Counted from the stretch's first letter, positions 1 to 7,974 are shown. The stretch is 35,297 bases of DNA from JAQVOO01 sp964524755 (GCA_964524755.1 CAZGDR010000017.1:1-35297), one strand, 5' to 3'. Program-made: numbers and translations. Notes: generated from the letters alone by a model not told the origin.

Positions 1-4
1 CTGC

Positions 5-754
5 ATGGAAGTTGGAGTATACGGTTTAGGTAGATTTGGCTCATTTTGGGCAACTGAATTATCTCGTTATGTTTCTGTCAAAGGGTATAACCGTTCAAAG
101 TTAGATAGTGTACCGAAAGGGGTTGAGCTCGTCTCCGAGGATGAGCTGCTAGGCTGCTCCACTATAATTTTCTGTGTTGCAATTTCTGCCCTTGAAGAGG
201 TCATGACTGCTGTCTCTCCACGCTTAGCGCCTGAGACCTTAGTCATGGATACGTGTTCAGTAAAAGTATATCCAGCCCATGTAATGCTCTCTAAGCTGCC
301 CAAATCGATCAGCATTATAGCGACTCATCCTATGTTCGGTCCCGATTCTGGGAAGCACGGGATAGCTGGTCTTCCTTTAGTTTTCTCTCCTATCCGCTGT
401 ACTTTAAAAGAAGAGAGCCTATGGAGAAATCTCTACCACGAAATGCAACTACGTGTTTTGGAGATGGATTGTGAACAACATGACCGTGAAGCCGCCTATT
501 CACAGGGAGTCACCCATTTTGTTGGTCGGGTCTTGGATGAGTTACACTTAGGGCCTACCGAGCTGGCGACAGTTGGGTATCAGCGTCTTTTGTCTATTAT
601 TGAGCAAACCTGTAACGATCCTATACAGTTATTTTACGACCTCCAACGCTATAATCCCTATGCCCATGCCATGCAACAGCGCTTAAAGGAGGCTCTGGAT
701 ACAGTCCTTGGGATTTTAATTGAACATGATAGTAATCCAGAGGAGAACGTATGA
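5..754 (+). CDS. tyrA: Prephenate dehydrogenase-like protein (TyrA family)
   Basis: NAD(P)-dependent prephenate dehydrogenase, the oxidative decarboxylation step of tyrosine synthesis in the cytoplasm. The 249-residue protein opens with a Rossmann GxGxxG motif (GLGRFG, residues 7-12) and carries the family signature HPMFGP (108-113) and a QGVTHFVGR stretch in the C-terminal dimerisation domain. It is short for the family (usually 280-370 residues) and shows no ACT or chorismate mutase extension, so feedback control by tyrosine is not evident. The start cannot be tested fully because only 4 nt precede it, but the Rossmann fold beginning at residue 2 argues that little is missing. The stop overlaps the mtaB start (ATGA). 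An arogenate dehydrogenase specificity cannot be excluded. Confidence 0.8.
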   Translation: MEVGVYGLGRFGSFWATELSRYVSVKGYNRSKLDSVPKGVELVSEDELLGCSTIIFCVAISALEEVMTAVSPRLAPETLVMDTCSVKVYPAHVMLSKLPKSISIIATHPMFGPDSGKHGIAGLPLVFSPIRCTLKEESLWRNLYHEMQLRVLEMDCEQHDREAAYSQGVTHFVGRVLDELHLGPTELATVGYQRLLSIIEQTCNDPIQLFYDLQRYNPYAHAMQQRLKEALDTVLGILIEHDSNPEENV

Positions 755-2076
755 GAGTGTTAGTATATACCTTAGGCTGTAAGCTGAACCAGTGCGAAAG
801 TGAGGCCATCGCCGACTCTTTTGTCCATGAAGGGTTTGAGGTGGTTACTCCCCATGAAGCGGCTGACCTTTGCATAGTGAATACTTGTACAGTTACGGGA
901 AAAGCAGAGCAGAAAGCACGCAGGATGATTCGTAAATTTGCGGCACAGCCACAACAACCTGTTGTGTTAGTAACCGGTTGTTATGCGCAAATGGAACGTG
1001 AGATATTGGAGAACCTCTCTTCAAGCGTGGTGGTGGTCTCATTAGATGATAAGGCGGCTCTATTAGGATTGTCCCAATATCTAGCCAATCGACTTGTGGC
1101 TGGAATCGACTTGATGGATGCCATTAAGAATTTCATGACCTCTTCTTCCATCCCTCAGGCTTCACCATTTGATTATGAAGCTGCCACGTTCTCATTTCAT
1201 AGCCGTGCTTTTTTAAAAATCCAAGATGGATGTGATAATAGTTGTGCCTACTGTCGAGTGACTATAGCGCGGGGAGAGGCGATAAGTCTCGACATGGATG
1301 AGGTTATTCGGCGTACACTCTCCTTAGAAAAAGAAGGTTTTCGTGAAGTCGTCTTAACCGGCGTTAATATTAGTGCGTATAAAAGTGATGAAAATGATTT
1401 ATCAGCTTTACTTTCCCACCTTCTAAAGGCGTTGGGTAGTGATATCCGGATTAGGTTGAGTTCGCTTGAACCCGATCGATTTGATGAAAAATTAGTTGCG
1501 GTATGTGCCGATTCTCGTGTTCAACCCCATTTTCACTTACCCGTACAATCGGGGTCGAGTGCTGTATTAAAACGGGTGAATCGGCACTATGACACGGGGC
1601 AGATGGAGAGGGTCATCACTATGCTCCGTCAGGTGAAGGATGATCCTTTTATCGCGGCTGATATGATTGCAGGATTGCCCGGCGAAGATGAACAGGAATT
1701 TGAAAGATCAATTAATTTCCTTAAAACCATGGATTTTAGCCAACTGCATGTCTTCCCTTTTTCTCCGCGGCCACAGACAGCGCTCTTTACAGCTAGAGAC
1801 CGTGTACCAGAAAGTGTCCGCGACGCTAGAGCAAAAACAATGCGTGATTTATCAGCTATTCACTTTAGACGCTATATGAATCGCCAAATAGGCATGAGAG
1901 CTGAGGTTATTATTGAAGAAAAACGGAATGGTTTGTGGTATGGGTTGACCGGAAATTATCTTAAAATTGCCGTTACAGATACCCCTTCAGAAGTAGAGCG
2001 GGGAGCGTTGCTTCCCGTCTACCTTGAAAGGGATCTTGCCAGTGGTTTGCCTATCGGCAAGTATTTCAGTTACTAG
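751..2076 (+). CDS. mtaB: tRNA t6A37 methylthiotransferase MtaB
   Basis: Radical SAM methylthiotransferase of the MiaB/RimO/MtaB family, expected to convert t6A to ms2t6A at position 37 of ANN-decoding tRNAs. The N-terminal UPF0004 domain has the three cluster-binding cysteines C10 (TLGCKLNQ), C46 (NTCTVTG) and C77 (TGCYAQ). The radical SAM CxxxCxxC motif is C161-C165-C168. The TLGCKLNQCES opening is typical of MtaB rather than MiaB. The C-terminal about 60 residues fit a TRAM-like end. Length 441 is normal. The start ATG overlaps the tyrA stop by 4 nt, implying coupling. The TAG stop shares a CTAG palindrome with the stop of the convergent SDR gene. Confidence 0.88.
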   Translation: MRVLVYTLGCKLNQCESEAIADSFVHEGFEVVTPHEAADLCIVNTCTVTGKAEQKARRMIRKFAAQPQQPVVLVTGCYAQMEREILENLSSSVVVVSLDDKAALLGLSQYLANRLVAGIDLMDAIKNFMTSSSIPQASPFDYEAATFSFHSRAFLKIQDGCDNSCAYCRVTIARGEAISLDMDEVIRRTLSLEKEGFREVVLTGVNISAYKSDENDLSALLSHLLKALGSDIRIRLSSLEPDRFDEKLVAVCADSRVQPHFHLPVQSGSSAVLKRVNRHYDTGQMERVITMLRQVKDDPFIAADMIAGLPGEDEQEFERSINFLKTMDFSQLHVFPFSPRPQTALFTARDRVPESVRDARAKTMRDLSAIHFRRYMNRQIGMRAEVIIEEKRNGLWYGLTGNYLKIAVTDTPSEVERGALLPVYLERDLASGLPIGKYFSY

Positions 2077-2906
2077 ACTCCTGCGTAGGCGTTAAATCCA
2101 CCATCAACAGGAATAATCACGCCGGTAACAAAACCGGAAGCATCGTTGTCAATGAGATACTCAACAGTACCCAACAGATCTTTAGGATCACCAAAGCGCC
2201 CCATGGGGGTGCCATCAATAATCTTTTTTGAGCGGGCTGTTGGATTACCTTTGTCATCGAAAAGTAGGTTTTTGTTTTGCACAGTGGCAAAGAAACCTGG
2301 AGCAATGGCATTGACTCGGATACCCACATGTGAAAAATGGACGGCGAGCCATTCAGTAAGGTTATTCACTGCTGCTTTAGCCGCAGAATAGCCTAACACC
2401 TTAGTCAGTGGATTGAATGAGGCCATCGAGGAGACGTTAAGAACACTACATCCCTCACGACCGACCATGTCAGGTACAAATTCTTGAGTTGGTAAAAACG
2501 TTCCTAGGAAGTTTAAATTAAACACACCTTGAATGGCATCTTCATTCAGACCAAAGAAAGAGCGGAAGGCTGGATCAATGTCTGTTTCATGATATTCAAG
2601 AGTAGTATTAGCTTCATCACTGTTTCCTCCAGCCCCATTAATTAGAATGTCACAAGGGCCAAAATCGGCTAGAACCTGCTCATGGGCAGACTTTAAACCT
2701 GCTTTATCGAGAACATCGACTTGATATGGACGTGCGGTTCCACCGGCAGCGACAATTTCTTCGGCAATTTTTTCTACTTTGGAGAACGTCCTATTTAGTA
2801 ATGCGACTTTTCCACCAAGTTTGGCAATATGACGCGCAAATTCACTACATAAGACACCACCAGAACCTGTAATAACGACTGTTTTTCCACGGATGGCTTG
2901 ACTCAT
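2073..2906 (-). CDS. SDR oxidoreductase, D-mannonate oxidoreductase / fructuronate reductase type
   Basis: Short-chain dehydrogenase with the TGSGG nucleotide-binding motif near the N-terminus, NGAGG, and a catalytic Ser and YxxxK (YSAAK). The C-terminal PMGRFGDP...GFVTGVIIPVDGG and an ending NAYAGV resemble the SDR-type mannonate oxidoreductases (Bacillus YjmF/UxuB type) used in glucuronate breakdown. The length of 277 residues also fits. I start at ATG 2906, which has GGAGG 6 nt upstream; the longer GTG start at 2921 lies inside the Shine-Dalgarno. No uxuA, uxaC or kdgK is adjacent, so the substrate is inferred from sequence flavour only; other sugar-acid or polyol SDR roles are possible. 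Its promoter region carries a 20-nt element also seen upstream of the AraC gene. Confidence 0.7.
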   Translation of the reverse strand: MSQAIRGKTVVITGSGGVLCSEFARHIAKLGGKVALLNRTFSKVEKIAEEIVAAGGTARPYQVDVLDKAGLKSAHEQVLADFGPCDILINGAGGNSDEANTTLEYHETDIDPAFRSFFGLNEDAIQGVFNLNFLGTFLPTQEFVPDMVGREGCSVLNVSSMASFNPLTKVLGYSAAKAAVNNLTEWLAVHFSHVGIRVNAIAPGFFATVQNKNLLFDDKGNPTARSKKIIDGTPMGRFGDPKDLLGTVEYLIDNDASGFVTGVIIPVDGGFNAYAGV

Positions 2907-2933
2907 CGGGATCCTCCTCACATATAATATCTC

Positions 2934-2953
2934 TATAGTAGCAGTTTTTAAGG
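2934..2953 (+). repeat. Copy 1 of a shared 20-nt upstream element
   Basis: TATAGTAGCAGTTTTTAAGG lies 28 nt upstream of the SDR start. It matches 16 of 20 bases of a second copy at 3883-3902, upstream of the AraC-type gene. Relative to the gene it precedes, the orientation of the two copies differs. It could be an operator, but it is AT-rich and two copies may be chance. Confidence 0.35.
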
Positions 2954-3129
2954 CTATAATGAAGGCCCTGTAGGTGTTCAGGGGAAATACTATCTCTTCG
3001 TTACATAAATTTCTTTACACTCACAAACTCTTTACTTTGCAGTTGGAGGTTGAGGCATACATAAGAGAACACAGATGTTAAGTTACGTAGTGTGAAGTTA
3101 TCAGGATTATCTCCTTATTTACATGTCGG
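2954..3129. other. Intergenic stretch without recognised gene
   Basis: About 280 nt separate the divergent SDR and P13-like genes. This central part is AT-rich, with stop codons in all frames and no tRNA-like fold, terminator or ORF that I can support. Confidence 0.5.
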
Positions 3130-3159
3130 TTGACGGAAGTCACTTCTAGGTAACATATT
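3130..3159 (+). promoter_or_regulatory. Possible promoter of the P13-like gene
   Basis: TTGACG (3130-3135) is followed after 18 nt by CATATT (3154-3159), or after 15 nt by TAACAT. The spacer contains a perfect odd palindrome GAAGTCACTTC (3136-3146), which could be an operator. The -10 is poor, so confidence is low. Confidence 0.3.
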
Positions 3160-3188
3160 AACTGATATATATGGTAATGGAGATGAAA

Positions 3189-3697
3189 ATGAAAAAATTT
3201 ATTGTTCTTTTGCTTGCAATATTCCTTCTTTCTGTAACGAGTGTATTTGCCCAAAAGTCTCAGGATTCAAGTTATTATCAACTTGAAATGATGCTAAATA
3301 AATCTAAAAATTTAGATGATTCTCAATATTATCAAATTAGCAGCATGGCTTCAGGGCTATCTTCTACGCAGAGGGGGTCCCTATTTGAATCACATAAAAA
3401 ATCCCCCACCGTACCTTTTATCGTAAACTTTTTAGTTGGCTTTGGTATTGGTTCTTACATTCAAGGTGATGCCAAAGGTGGAACCATAGCTTTATTGGGC
3501 GATTTGCTTTCGACAGGAATGATTGTTGGTGGTTACATGGTTTCTTTTTATACAATATTTACAGGAATGTCGGGTGAGGTGAACGTAGGAGGGGGCTTAA
3601 TGACAGCAGGAGCCATAGGGCTGGTGGCAACAAGAATATTTGAGTCGATTCGCCCATTTTCTTTTGCGTCAAATTATAACAAAAAATTGTCAAATGC
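3189..3697 (+). CDS. Secreted membrane protein resembling Borrelia P13, 3' end lost in gap
   Basis: The visible 169 codons encode a signal peptide (MKKFIVLLLAIFLLS...VFA), a polar Gln/Ser/Tyr-rich segment, then two or three hydrophobic stretches. The first contains FLVGFGIGSYIQGDAKGG, a glycine-rich motif that recalls the P13 integral outer-membrane protein family of spirochaetes (PF05628). A membrane location is therefore likely; the molecular role is unknown. I chose ATG 3189 because TGGAG lies 6 nt upstream and the signal peptide begins there; ATGs at 3171, 3177 and 3183 are in frame but badly spaced. The coding region runs into the 100-N gap, so the C-terminus is unknown. The family assignment comes from motif memory and is tentative. 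Confidence 0.6.
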
Positions 3698-3797
3698 NNN
3701 NNNNNNNNNNNNNNNNNNNNNNNNNNNNNNNNNNNNNNNNNNNNNNNNNNNNNNNNNNNNNNNNNNNNNNNNNNNNNNNNNNNNNNNNNNNNNNNNN
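3698..3797. other. Assembly gap of exactly 100 N
   Basis: One hundred consecutive N, the usual placeholder for a scaffold join of unknown length. The true distance, and any gene between the P13-like gene and the AraC-type gene, cannot be known from this window. Confidence 0.98.
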
Positions 3798-3824
3798 CTT
3801 TAAAACTAAGAAGATGATAATAAA

Positions 3825-3846
3825 AACTATCTTTTTAAGGATAGTT
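3825..3846. other. Hairpin downstream of the gap
   Basis: AACTATC and GATAGTT form a 7-bp stem around an 8-nt loop. There is no T-tract after it on the plus strand, so it is at best a weak terminator of the gene lost in the gap. Confidence 0.3.
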
Positions 3847-3882
3847 GTAACTTATGGGGGATCCTCTCCTCTATGATATACT

Positions 3883-3902
3883 TATAGTGTCAGTTTTTAC
3901 GA
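3883..3902 (+). repeat. Copy 2 of a shared 20-nt upstream element
   Basis: TATAGTGTCAGTTTTTACGA lies 84 nt upstream of the AraC-type start and agrees with the SDR-upstream copy (2934-2953) at 16 of 20 positions. TATACT and TATAGT at its left edge could serve as a -10. It is a candidate binding site, unproven. Confidence 0.35.
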
Positions 3903-3903
3903 T

Positions 3904-3983
3904 AAGGTGAGGAGTTTTTCCTCTCAATTATTTCCTTGCTTTTCAAGCTGTTTATGGATATCCTTTAAAGTAAAGGTGAGGAG
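3904..3983 (+). promoter_or_regulatory. Leader of the AraC gene with duplicated Shine-Dalgarno-like 11-mer
   Basis: The 11-mer AAGGTGAGGAG occurs twice, at 3904-3914 and at 3973-3983. The second copy is the ribosome-binding site of the AraC gene. Between them, TCCTC (3919-3923) can pair with GAGGA in either copy, forming a 5-bp local hairpin or masking the real site. A four-codon ATG mini-ORF (MDIL) ends just before the second copy but has no ribosome site. Regulation by RNA pairing is an inference. Confidence 0.35.
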
Positions 3984-3985
3984 CT

Positions 3986-4747
3986 ATGGAAGTTAAAACC
4001 GATTCCAAACACAATGTAAACGAAGAAGGATTTATGTCCGATTCTTTAAACATGGTCCAGATTGAACGACGTTATGAATTGGAGCAGGAATTATTACATG
4101 CAGTTAAATGGGGTAATCCCTATAAAGTGGAAGAATTGCTTGAGTTACGGCGCAAACTCTTCCCTGACCTTGTGTGTTGCGGAAAGGAGAGTGCCACTGA
4201 AGCACTTCGTTGTTGTCAAAACAAGTTGGTGGCCTTGAACGCACTGTGCAGGTTTTCTGCACGGCTCGGCGGTGTACAGCCACTCTATTTACATAGTCTG
4301 GCCAATAAGTATGATCTCATGATTGAAAACGCAGTTTCAATCTCATATTTAAGTGATGTTCTCTATTCCCAGATTGCAATTGATTACGCCAAGGCTGTAC
4401 TTGAATTTTCAGTGAATAGTTATAGCCCCATGATTAAGAAGATTGTGACATACTTAACAGTTAACCTTACAGAAGATGTGCGGATTGAGCAGCTAGGGAA
4501 GATGCATAACACCCATATTTCTCACATTTCCCGTAAATTCAAAAAAGAGACGGGTATGTCCATTCCTGCTTATGTGAGTAAACAACGAGTAGGGTTAGCC
4601 AAACTCTATTTTGAAGATGGGAAAACATCAATTAGAGAACTCTCTGATATCCTCGGCTTTAACGACAGTAACTATTTTAGTAAAGTGTTTAAGCGTTATG
4701 CCGGAATGACACCTACAGAATATATTAATTCTATCCACGAACGATAA
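3986..4747 (+). CDS. AraC-family transcriptional regulator
   Basis: The 253-residue protein ends in a classical two-HTH AraC/XylS DNA-binding domain: first HTH about residues 168-190, second SIRELSDILGFNDSNYFSKVFKR, then the terminal GMTPTEY. The N-terminal half lacks a cupin. The stretch around NKLVALNALCRF and GGVQPLYLHSLANKY resembles the poorly characterised sensor part found in many Firmicute and spirochaete AraC regulators. It contains five cysteines in 25 residues (C64, C65, C76, C77, C88). GAGGAG lies 2 nt before ATG 3986; an alternative ATG at 4034 also has an AAGGA just upstream, so the first 16 residues are uncertain. The gene is convergent with cysE, 2 nt apart. The ligand and regulon are unknown. 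Confidence 0.85.
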   Translation: MEVKTDSKHNVNEEGFMSDSLNMVQIERRYELEQELLHAVKWGNPYKVEELLELRRKLFPDLVCCGKESATEALRCCQNKLVALNALCRFSARLGGVQPLYLHSLANKYDLMIENAVSISYLSDVLYSQIAIDYAKAVLEFSVNSYSPMIKKIVTYLTVNLTEDVRIEQLGKMHNTHISHISRKFKKETGMSIPAYVSKQRVGLAKLYFEDGKTSIRELSDILGFNDSNYFSKVFKRYAGMTPTEYINSIHER

Positions 4748-4749
4748 AA

Positions 4750-5676
4750 TCATTCACACTCTTTGGGGGGTGTTTTTGGTGTAATATCACGCATCACACT
4801 TTCTGGCTCTATGTTTTGAACAAGTGTGTTGGCCGGTATGTCATGCCGTATCCACGTACTGGAACCCACCACCGCGTTTTCTCCGATAGAGATATCTCCA
4901 AGCACGGTAGCGTTTGCATAGATAGTGACCCGGTCTTTTAAGGTAGGGTGACGTTTAATGCCGCGTATTAAATCTCCTTGGGAGTTTTTCGGAAAGCTTA
5001 ATGCACCAAGGGTAACACCTTGATAAATCTTGACTTGATTTCCAATTACTGTAGTTTCTCCAATAACCACGCCGGTACCATGGTCAATAAAAAGACATCG
5101 ACCGATACGTGCTCCAGGGTGGATATCTATACCAGTTTGTTTATGCACAGTCTCACTTAACATACGGGGAACGAGAGGGACCTTTTCCTGATATAAGAAG
5201 TGAGCAATGCGGTGGATCGTGAGGGCGCGGACACCAGGGTAGGAGATAATAGTTTCACGGATTGAGGTAGCCGCAGGATCACCTTCAAAGGCACTTTGGG
5301 CATCCTCTTTCATCATTTTGCGCAATTCAGGCAATGCTTTGAAGAGTTTGTGCACAACCTGAGAAGCTAGATGTTGATACGGTTCTGTTTTCTCGTCAGC
5401 TAGGTTAAGCGGATTTGCTTGGTACCATGCTAAATAGATTTGTTTTTGCAGAGCCTTGCCAATTCTTTCCAGCAATGTAGCTAATTCTTCACGGATACAA
5501 GCTGTAGTTAATACCCGACGGCCACTTCGCCCGGGGAAAAACAGTTCCATGAAATCCTCTACAATAGGTTCTATTTTTGCCATCGAGGGAATAGGTCTGA
5601 AACTAATAAAGTTAGCCTGTCCATAACGGTCAAAACTCTCTAGATATTGATCTAAATATTGTCCATAATTTTCCAC
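4750..5676 (-). CDS. cysE: Serine O-acetyltransferase (EpsC/CysE)
   Basis: Transfers acetyl from acetyl-CoA to L-serine to give O-acetylserine for cysteine synthesis. The 308-residue protein has a helical N-terminal SATase domain and then a left-handed beta-helix of hexapeptide repeats from about residue 190. This includes the catalytic IDHGTGVVIGET block and IYQGVTLGAL. The length matches the EpsC branch, longer at the N-terminus than E. coli CysE (273). The start is GTG 5676 with GAGGAG 11 nt upstream, a somewhat long spacing; no better start is near. It is divergent from argS across about 117 nt with facing promoters. No cysK is adjacent. Whether the C-terminus retains cysteine feedback binding cannot be judged. 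Confidence 0.88.
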   Translation of the reverse strand: MENYGQYLDQYLESFDRYGQANFISFRPIPSMAKIEPIVEDFMELFFPGRSGRRVLTTACIREELATLLERIGKALQKQIYLAWYQANPLNLADEKTEPYQHLASQVVHKLFKALPELRKMMKEDAQSAFEGDPAATSIRETIISYPGVRALTIHRIAHFLYQEKVPLVPRMLSETVHKQTGIDIHPGARIGRCLFIDHGTGVVIGETTVIGNQVKIYQGVTLGALSFPKNSQGDLIRGIKRHPTLKDRVTIYANATVLGDISIGENAVVGSSTWIRHDIPANTLVQNIEPESVMRDITPKTPPKECE

Positions 5677-5699
5677 TTGTTTTGATTCTCCTCACCACA

Positions 5700-5729
5700 A
5701 TAGTACACTAGGGGCTTTGTTCTACTCAA
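5700..5729 (-). promoter_or_regulatory. Candidate cysE promoter
   Basis: On the minus strand, TTGAGT (complement of 5724-5729) is followed after 18 nt by TACTAT (complement of 5700-5705), about 24 nt upstream of the GTG start. It faces the argS promoter. Confidence 0.4.
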
Positions 5730-5735
5730 GGTGTC

Positions 5736-5764
5736 TTGAAGAGGAGACCAATTATACGTATGAT
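5736..5764 (+). promoter_or_regulatory. Candidate argS promoter
   Basis: TTGAAG (5736-5741), a 17-nt spacer and TATGAT (5759-5764), 29 nt upstream of the argS ATG. The -10 matches the sigma70 consensus in 5 of 6 bases and the -35 in 4 of 6. Confidence 0.5.
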
Positions 5765-5793
5765 AATGGATACGTCTGAGGGGAGAAACTACG

Positions 5794-7566
5794 ATGATGC
5801 AACAGATTCGCGAAACATGGAAAACTATAGTTGAACAAGAATTGGAAGCATATGCAACTGAGGTCCTAGGTAGTGCTGAAGCAATTAAGGCCTCCGGCTC
5901 TCTGAGTGTGCAAAAACCACCTAAACCAGAGATGGGCGATATCGCTTTCCCTTTGTTTATCTACGCTAAAGCTTTACGCACTGCACCTTTCAAAATAGCC
6001 ACTGTATTACGCGATAGACTCGCTGCACGCCAAGATCTTCCCGAAGGAGAGGTGTTCGCATCCGGTCCTTACCTTAACGTACGTGCCGATATCGGTGCTT
6101 TAACAAAACAGGTGTACCATGCCGTAACTGAAGAGGGCGATACCTATGGGACGAACTCGTCACTGAGTGGAAAGCGAATAATGATCGAGTTCAGCTGCCC
6201 TAATACCAACAAGCCATTACACCTAGGCCATTTACGAAATGATGCTATTGGAGAGAGTGTATCGGCCATCCTACGTGCTAATGGAGCTGATGTACGCAAA
6301 GTGAACCTTATTAATAATCGCGGGGTCCATATCTGTAAATCGATGTTAGCCTACCAAAAGTTTGGGAACAAAGAGACCCCAGAGAGTTCAGGTTTGAAAG
6401 GGGATCACCTTGTCGGTAAATATTATGTCAAGTTTTCTCAATGGGAAAAAGAGGATCCAAGTGCGACGCTCCAAGCCCAGCAAATGTTAAAAAAGTGGGA
6501 GGAGGGCGACACTGAAGTATTAGCTTTATGGAAACAGATGAACCAATGGACATTAGATGGTCTTGCGCAAACTTATGCTAAAACTGGAGTCTCCTTTGAT
6601 GAATACTATTATGAGAGTGATACCTACATGCTCGGTAGAGATACCGTATGGGAAGGACTCGAACAGGGAGTATTCTACAAAGAAGAAGATGGTTCTATTT
6701 GGATCGATTTAGCTCCCATAAATTTAGATAAGAAAGTTCTTTTACGCAAGGACGGGACTTCCCTCTATTTGACCCAAGATATTGGGACCGCGATTTCCCG
6801 CCATGCTGATTGGCCGTTTGATTCTTTAATATTTGTTGTCGCAAGTGAGCAGATGTATCACTTTAAAGTTCTGTTCCATGTCTTAGAACGCCTTGGTTAT
6901 CCATGGGCTTCTGCCCTCCATCACCTCTCCTACGGCATGGTCAATTTGCCCGATGGAAAAATGAAGAGTAGAGAAGGGACGGTTGTAGATGCCGATACCC
7001 TATTTGATGAGCTGACTCAACTCGCCTTGGCTGAAATAAAAGAGAAAGAGCGAGAAGATGATGTCAAAGATGTGTTAAAAACAAGTGAAGCCATTGCCTT
7101 AGGTGCCTTAAACTATTACCTTCTCCAAACAAATCCAACCAAGGACATGGTGTTTAACCCTACTGAGTCGATCTCCTTTAGTGGTAATACCGGCCCTTAT
7201 TTGCAATATATGGGGGCCCGAATCAGCTCCATGCTGCGCAAATTTGAGGAAGTTCAGGATAAATATAAAGATATTTTGTTCGACAGTTCCTTATTGGCAT
7301 TGCAGGAAGAACGAGAATTAGTTAAACTGATTGCGGTTTTCAGAGAAGCGGTTGAAGAGGCGGGAAGGGATTTGAATCCCGCGGCTATTTGTGCGTATTT
7401 ATACGATCTTTCTCGTCTGTTCAGCAAGTATTACCATGACCACCCCATATTACGAGCACCTTCTTTAGAGTTGGTGAAAGCAAGGATAGTGTTGGTAACC
7501 ATGGTTTTTCAAGTTTTCCGTAATGCATATTCGTTAGTCGGGATTCCATTTTTGGAGTCAATGTAG
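5794..7566 (+). CDS. argS: Arginyl-tRNA synthetase
   Basis: Class I aminoacyl-tRNA synthetase charging tRNA-Arg. The 590-residue protein has the N-terminal Add1 domain, the HIGH motif in the form HLGH within NKPLHLGHLRND near residue 145, and a KMSKS-equivalent GKMKSREGTVV near residue 390. The C-terminal alpha-helical anticodon-binding (DALR) domain shows GPYLQYMGARI. The start ATG (two in tandem at 5794 and 5797) follows GGGGAGA with a 7-nt spacing. It is about 85 nt upstream of rplU, which has its own promoter. Confidence 0.95.
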   Translation: MMQQIRETWKTIVEQELEAYATEVLGSAEAIKASGSLSVQKPPKPEMGDIAFPLFIYAKALRTAPFKIATVLRDRLAARQDLPEGEVFASGPYLNVRADIGALTKQVYHAVTEEGDTYGTNSSLSGKRIMIEFSCPNTNKPLHLGHLRNDAIGESVSAILRANGADVRKVNLINNRGVHICKSMLAYQKFGNKETPESSGLKGDHLVGKYYVKFSQWEKEDPSATLQAQQMLKKWEEGDTEVLALWKQMNQWTLDGLAQTYAKTGVSFDEYYYESDTYMLGRDTVWEGLEQGVFYKEEDGSIWIDLAPINLDKKVLLRKDGTSLYLTQDIGTAISRHADWPFDSLIFVVASEQMYHFKVLFHVLERLGYPWASALHHLSYGMVNLPDGKMKSREGTVVDADTLFDELTQLALAEIKEKEREDDVKDVLKTSEAIALGALNYYLLQTNPTKDMVFNPTESISFSGNTGPYLQYMGARISSMLRKFEEVQDKYKDILFDSSLLALQEERELVKLIAVFREAVEEAGRDLNPAAICAYLYDLSRLFSKYYHDHPILRAPSLELVKARIVLVTMVFQVFRNAYSLVGIPFLESM

Positions 7567-7587
7567 GTTGGTATTAGTAGGTGGGTA

Positions 7588-7616
7588 TTGCCATTATATT
7601 GGTGTTATGATATAAG
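7588..7616 (+). promoter_or_regulatory. Promoter of the rplU-rpmA-obg block
   Basis: TTGCCA (7588-7593), a 17-nt spacer and TATAAG (7611-7616), each 5 of 6 to sigma70 consensus, 35 nt ahead of the rplU start. Confidence 0.6.
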
Positions 7617-7651
7617 GGAGCCTGCACATTTTAGAGTAAGGATGTAGATAC

Positions 7652-7963
7652 ATGTACGCACTGGTAGAGATTCTTGGTAAACAATATAAGGCGCAAGAAG
7701 GCGCAACTTTAAAAGTCGATAAAATCGATATGGAGCCTGGTAAAGAGCTGGAGTTCGATACAATTGTTGCGATTGCGGATGGTGAAAAGTCCGTTTTTGG
7801 TACCCCATATGTGGAGGGTGCAAAAGTTGTCGCTACATTGGGTGATGTCATCAAGGGTGAGAAGATTAAGGTCTTTAAGTTCCACCGTAGAAAGGGATAC
7901 CGCAGAACACAAGGCCATCGCCAGAAATATTCTATGATCACTATTACAGAGATCAAGGCGTAA
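7652..7963 (+). CDS. rplU: 50S ribosomal protein L21
   Basis: Large-subunit protein L21, binding 23S rRNA and neighbouring L20. The 103 residues have the standard opening MYALVEILGKQYKAQEG, the central EPGKELEF motif and the terminal KVFKFHRRKGYRRTQGHRQ signature of the family. AAGGATG lies upstream of the ATG at a normal distance. It is 11 nt upstream of rpmA, so the pair is cotranscribed as in most bacteria. No Prp protease gene stands between them, in keeping with an L27 that lacks a cleavable N-terminal extension. Confidence 0.96.
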   Translation: MYALVEILGKQYKAQEGATLKVDKIDMEPGKELEFDTIVAIADGEKSVFGTPYVEGAKVVATLGDVIKGEKIKVFKFHRRKGYRRTQGHRQKYSMITITEIKA

Positions 7964-7974
7964 GGAGATAGGCA

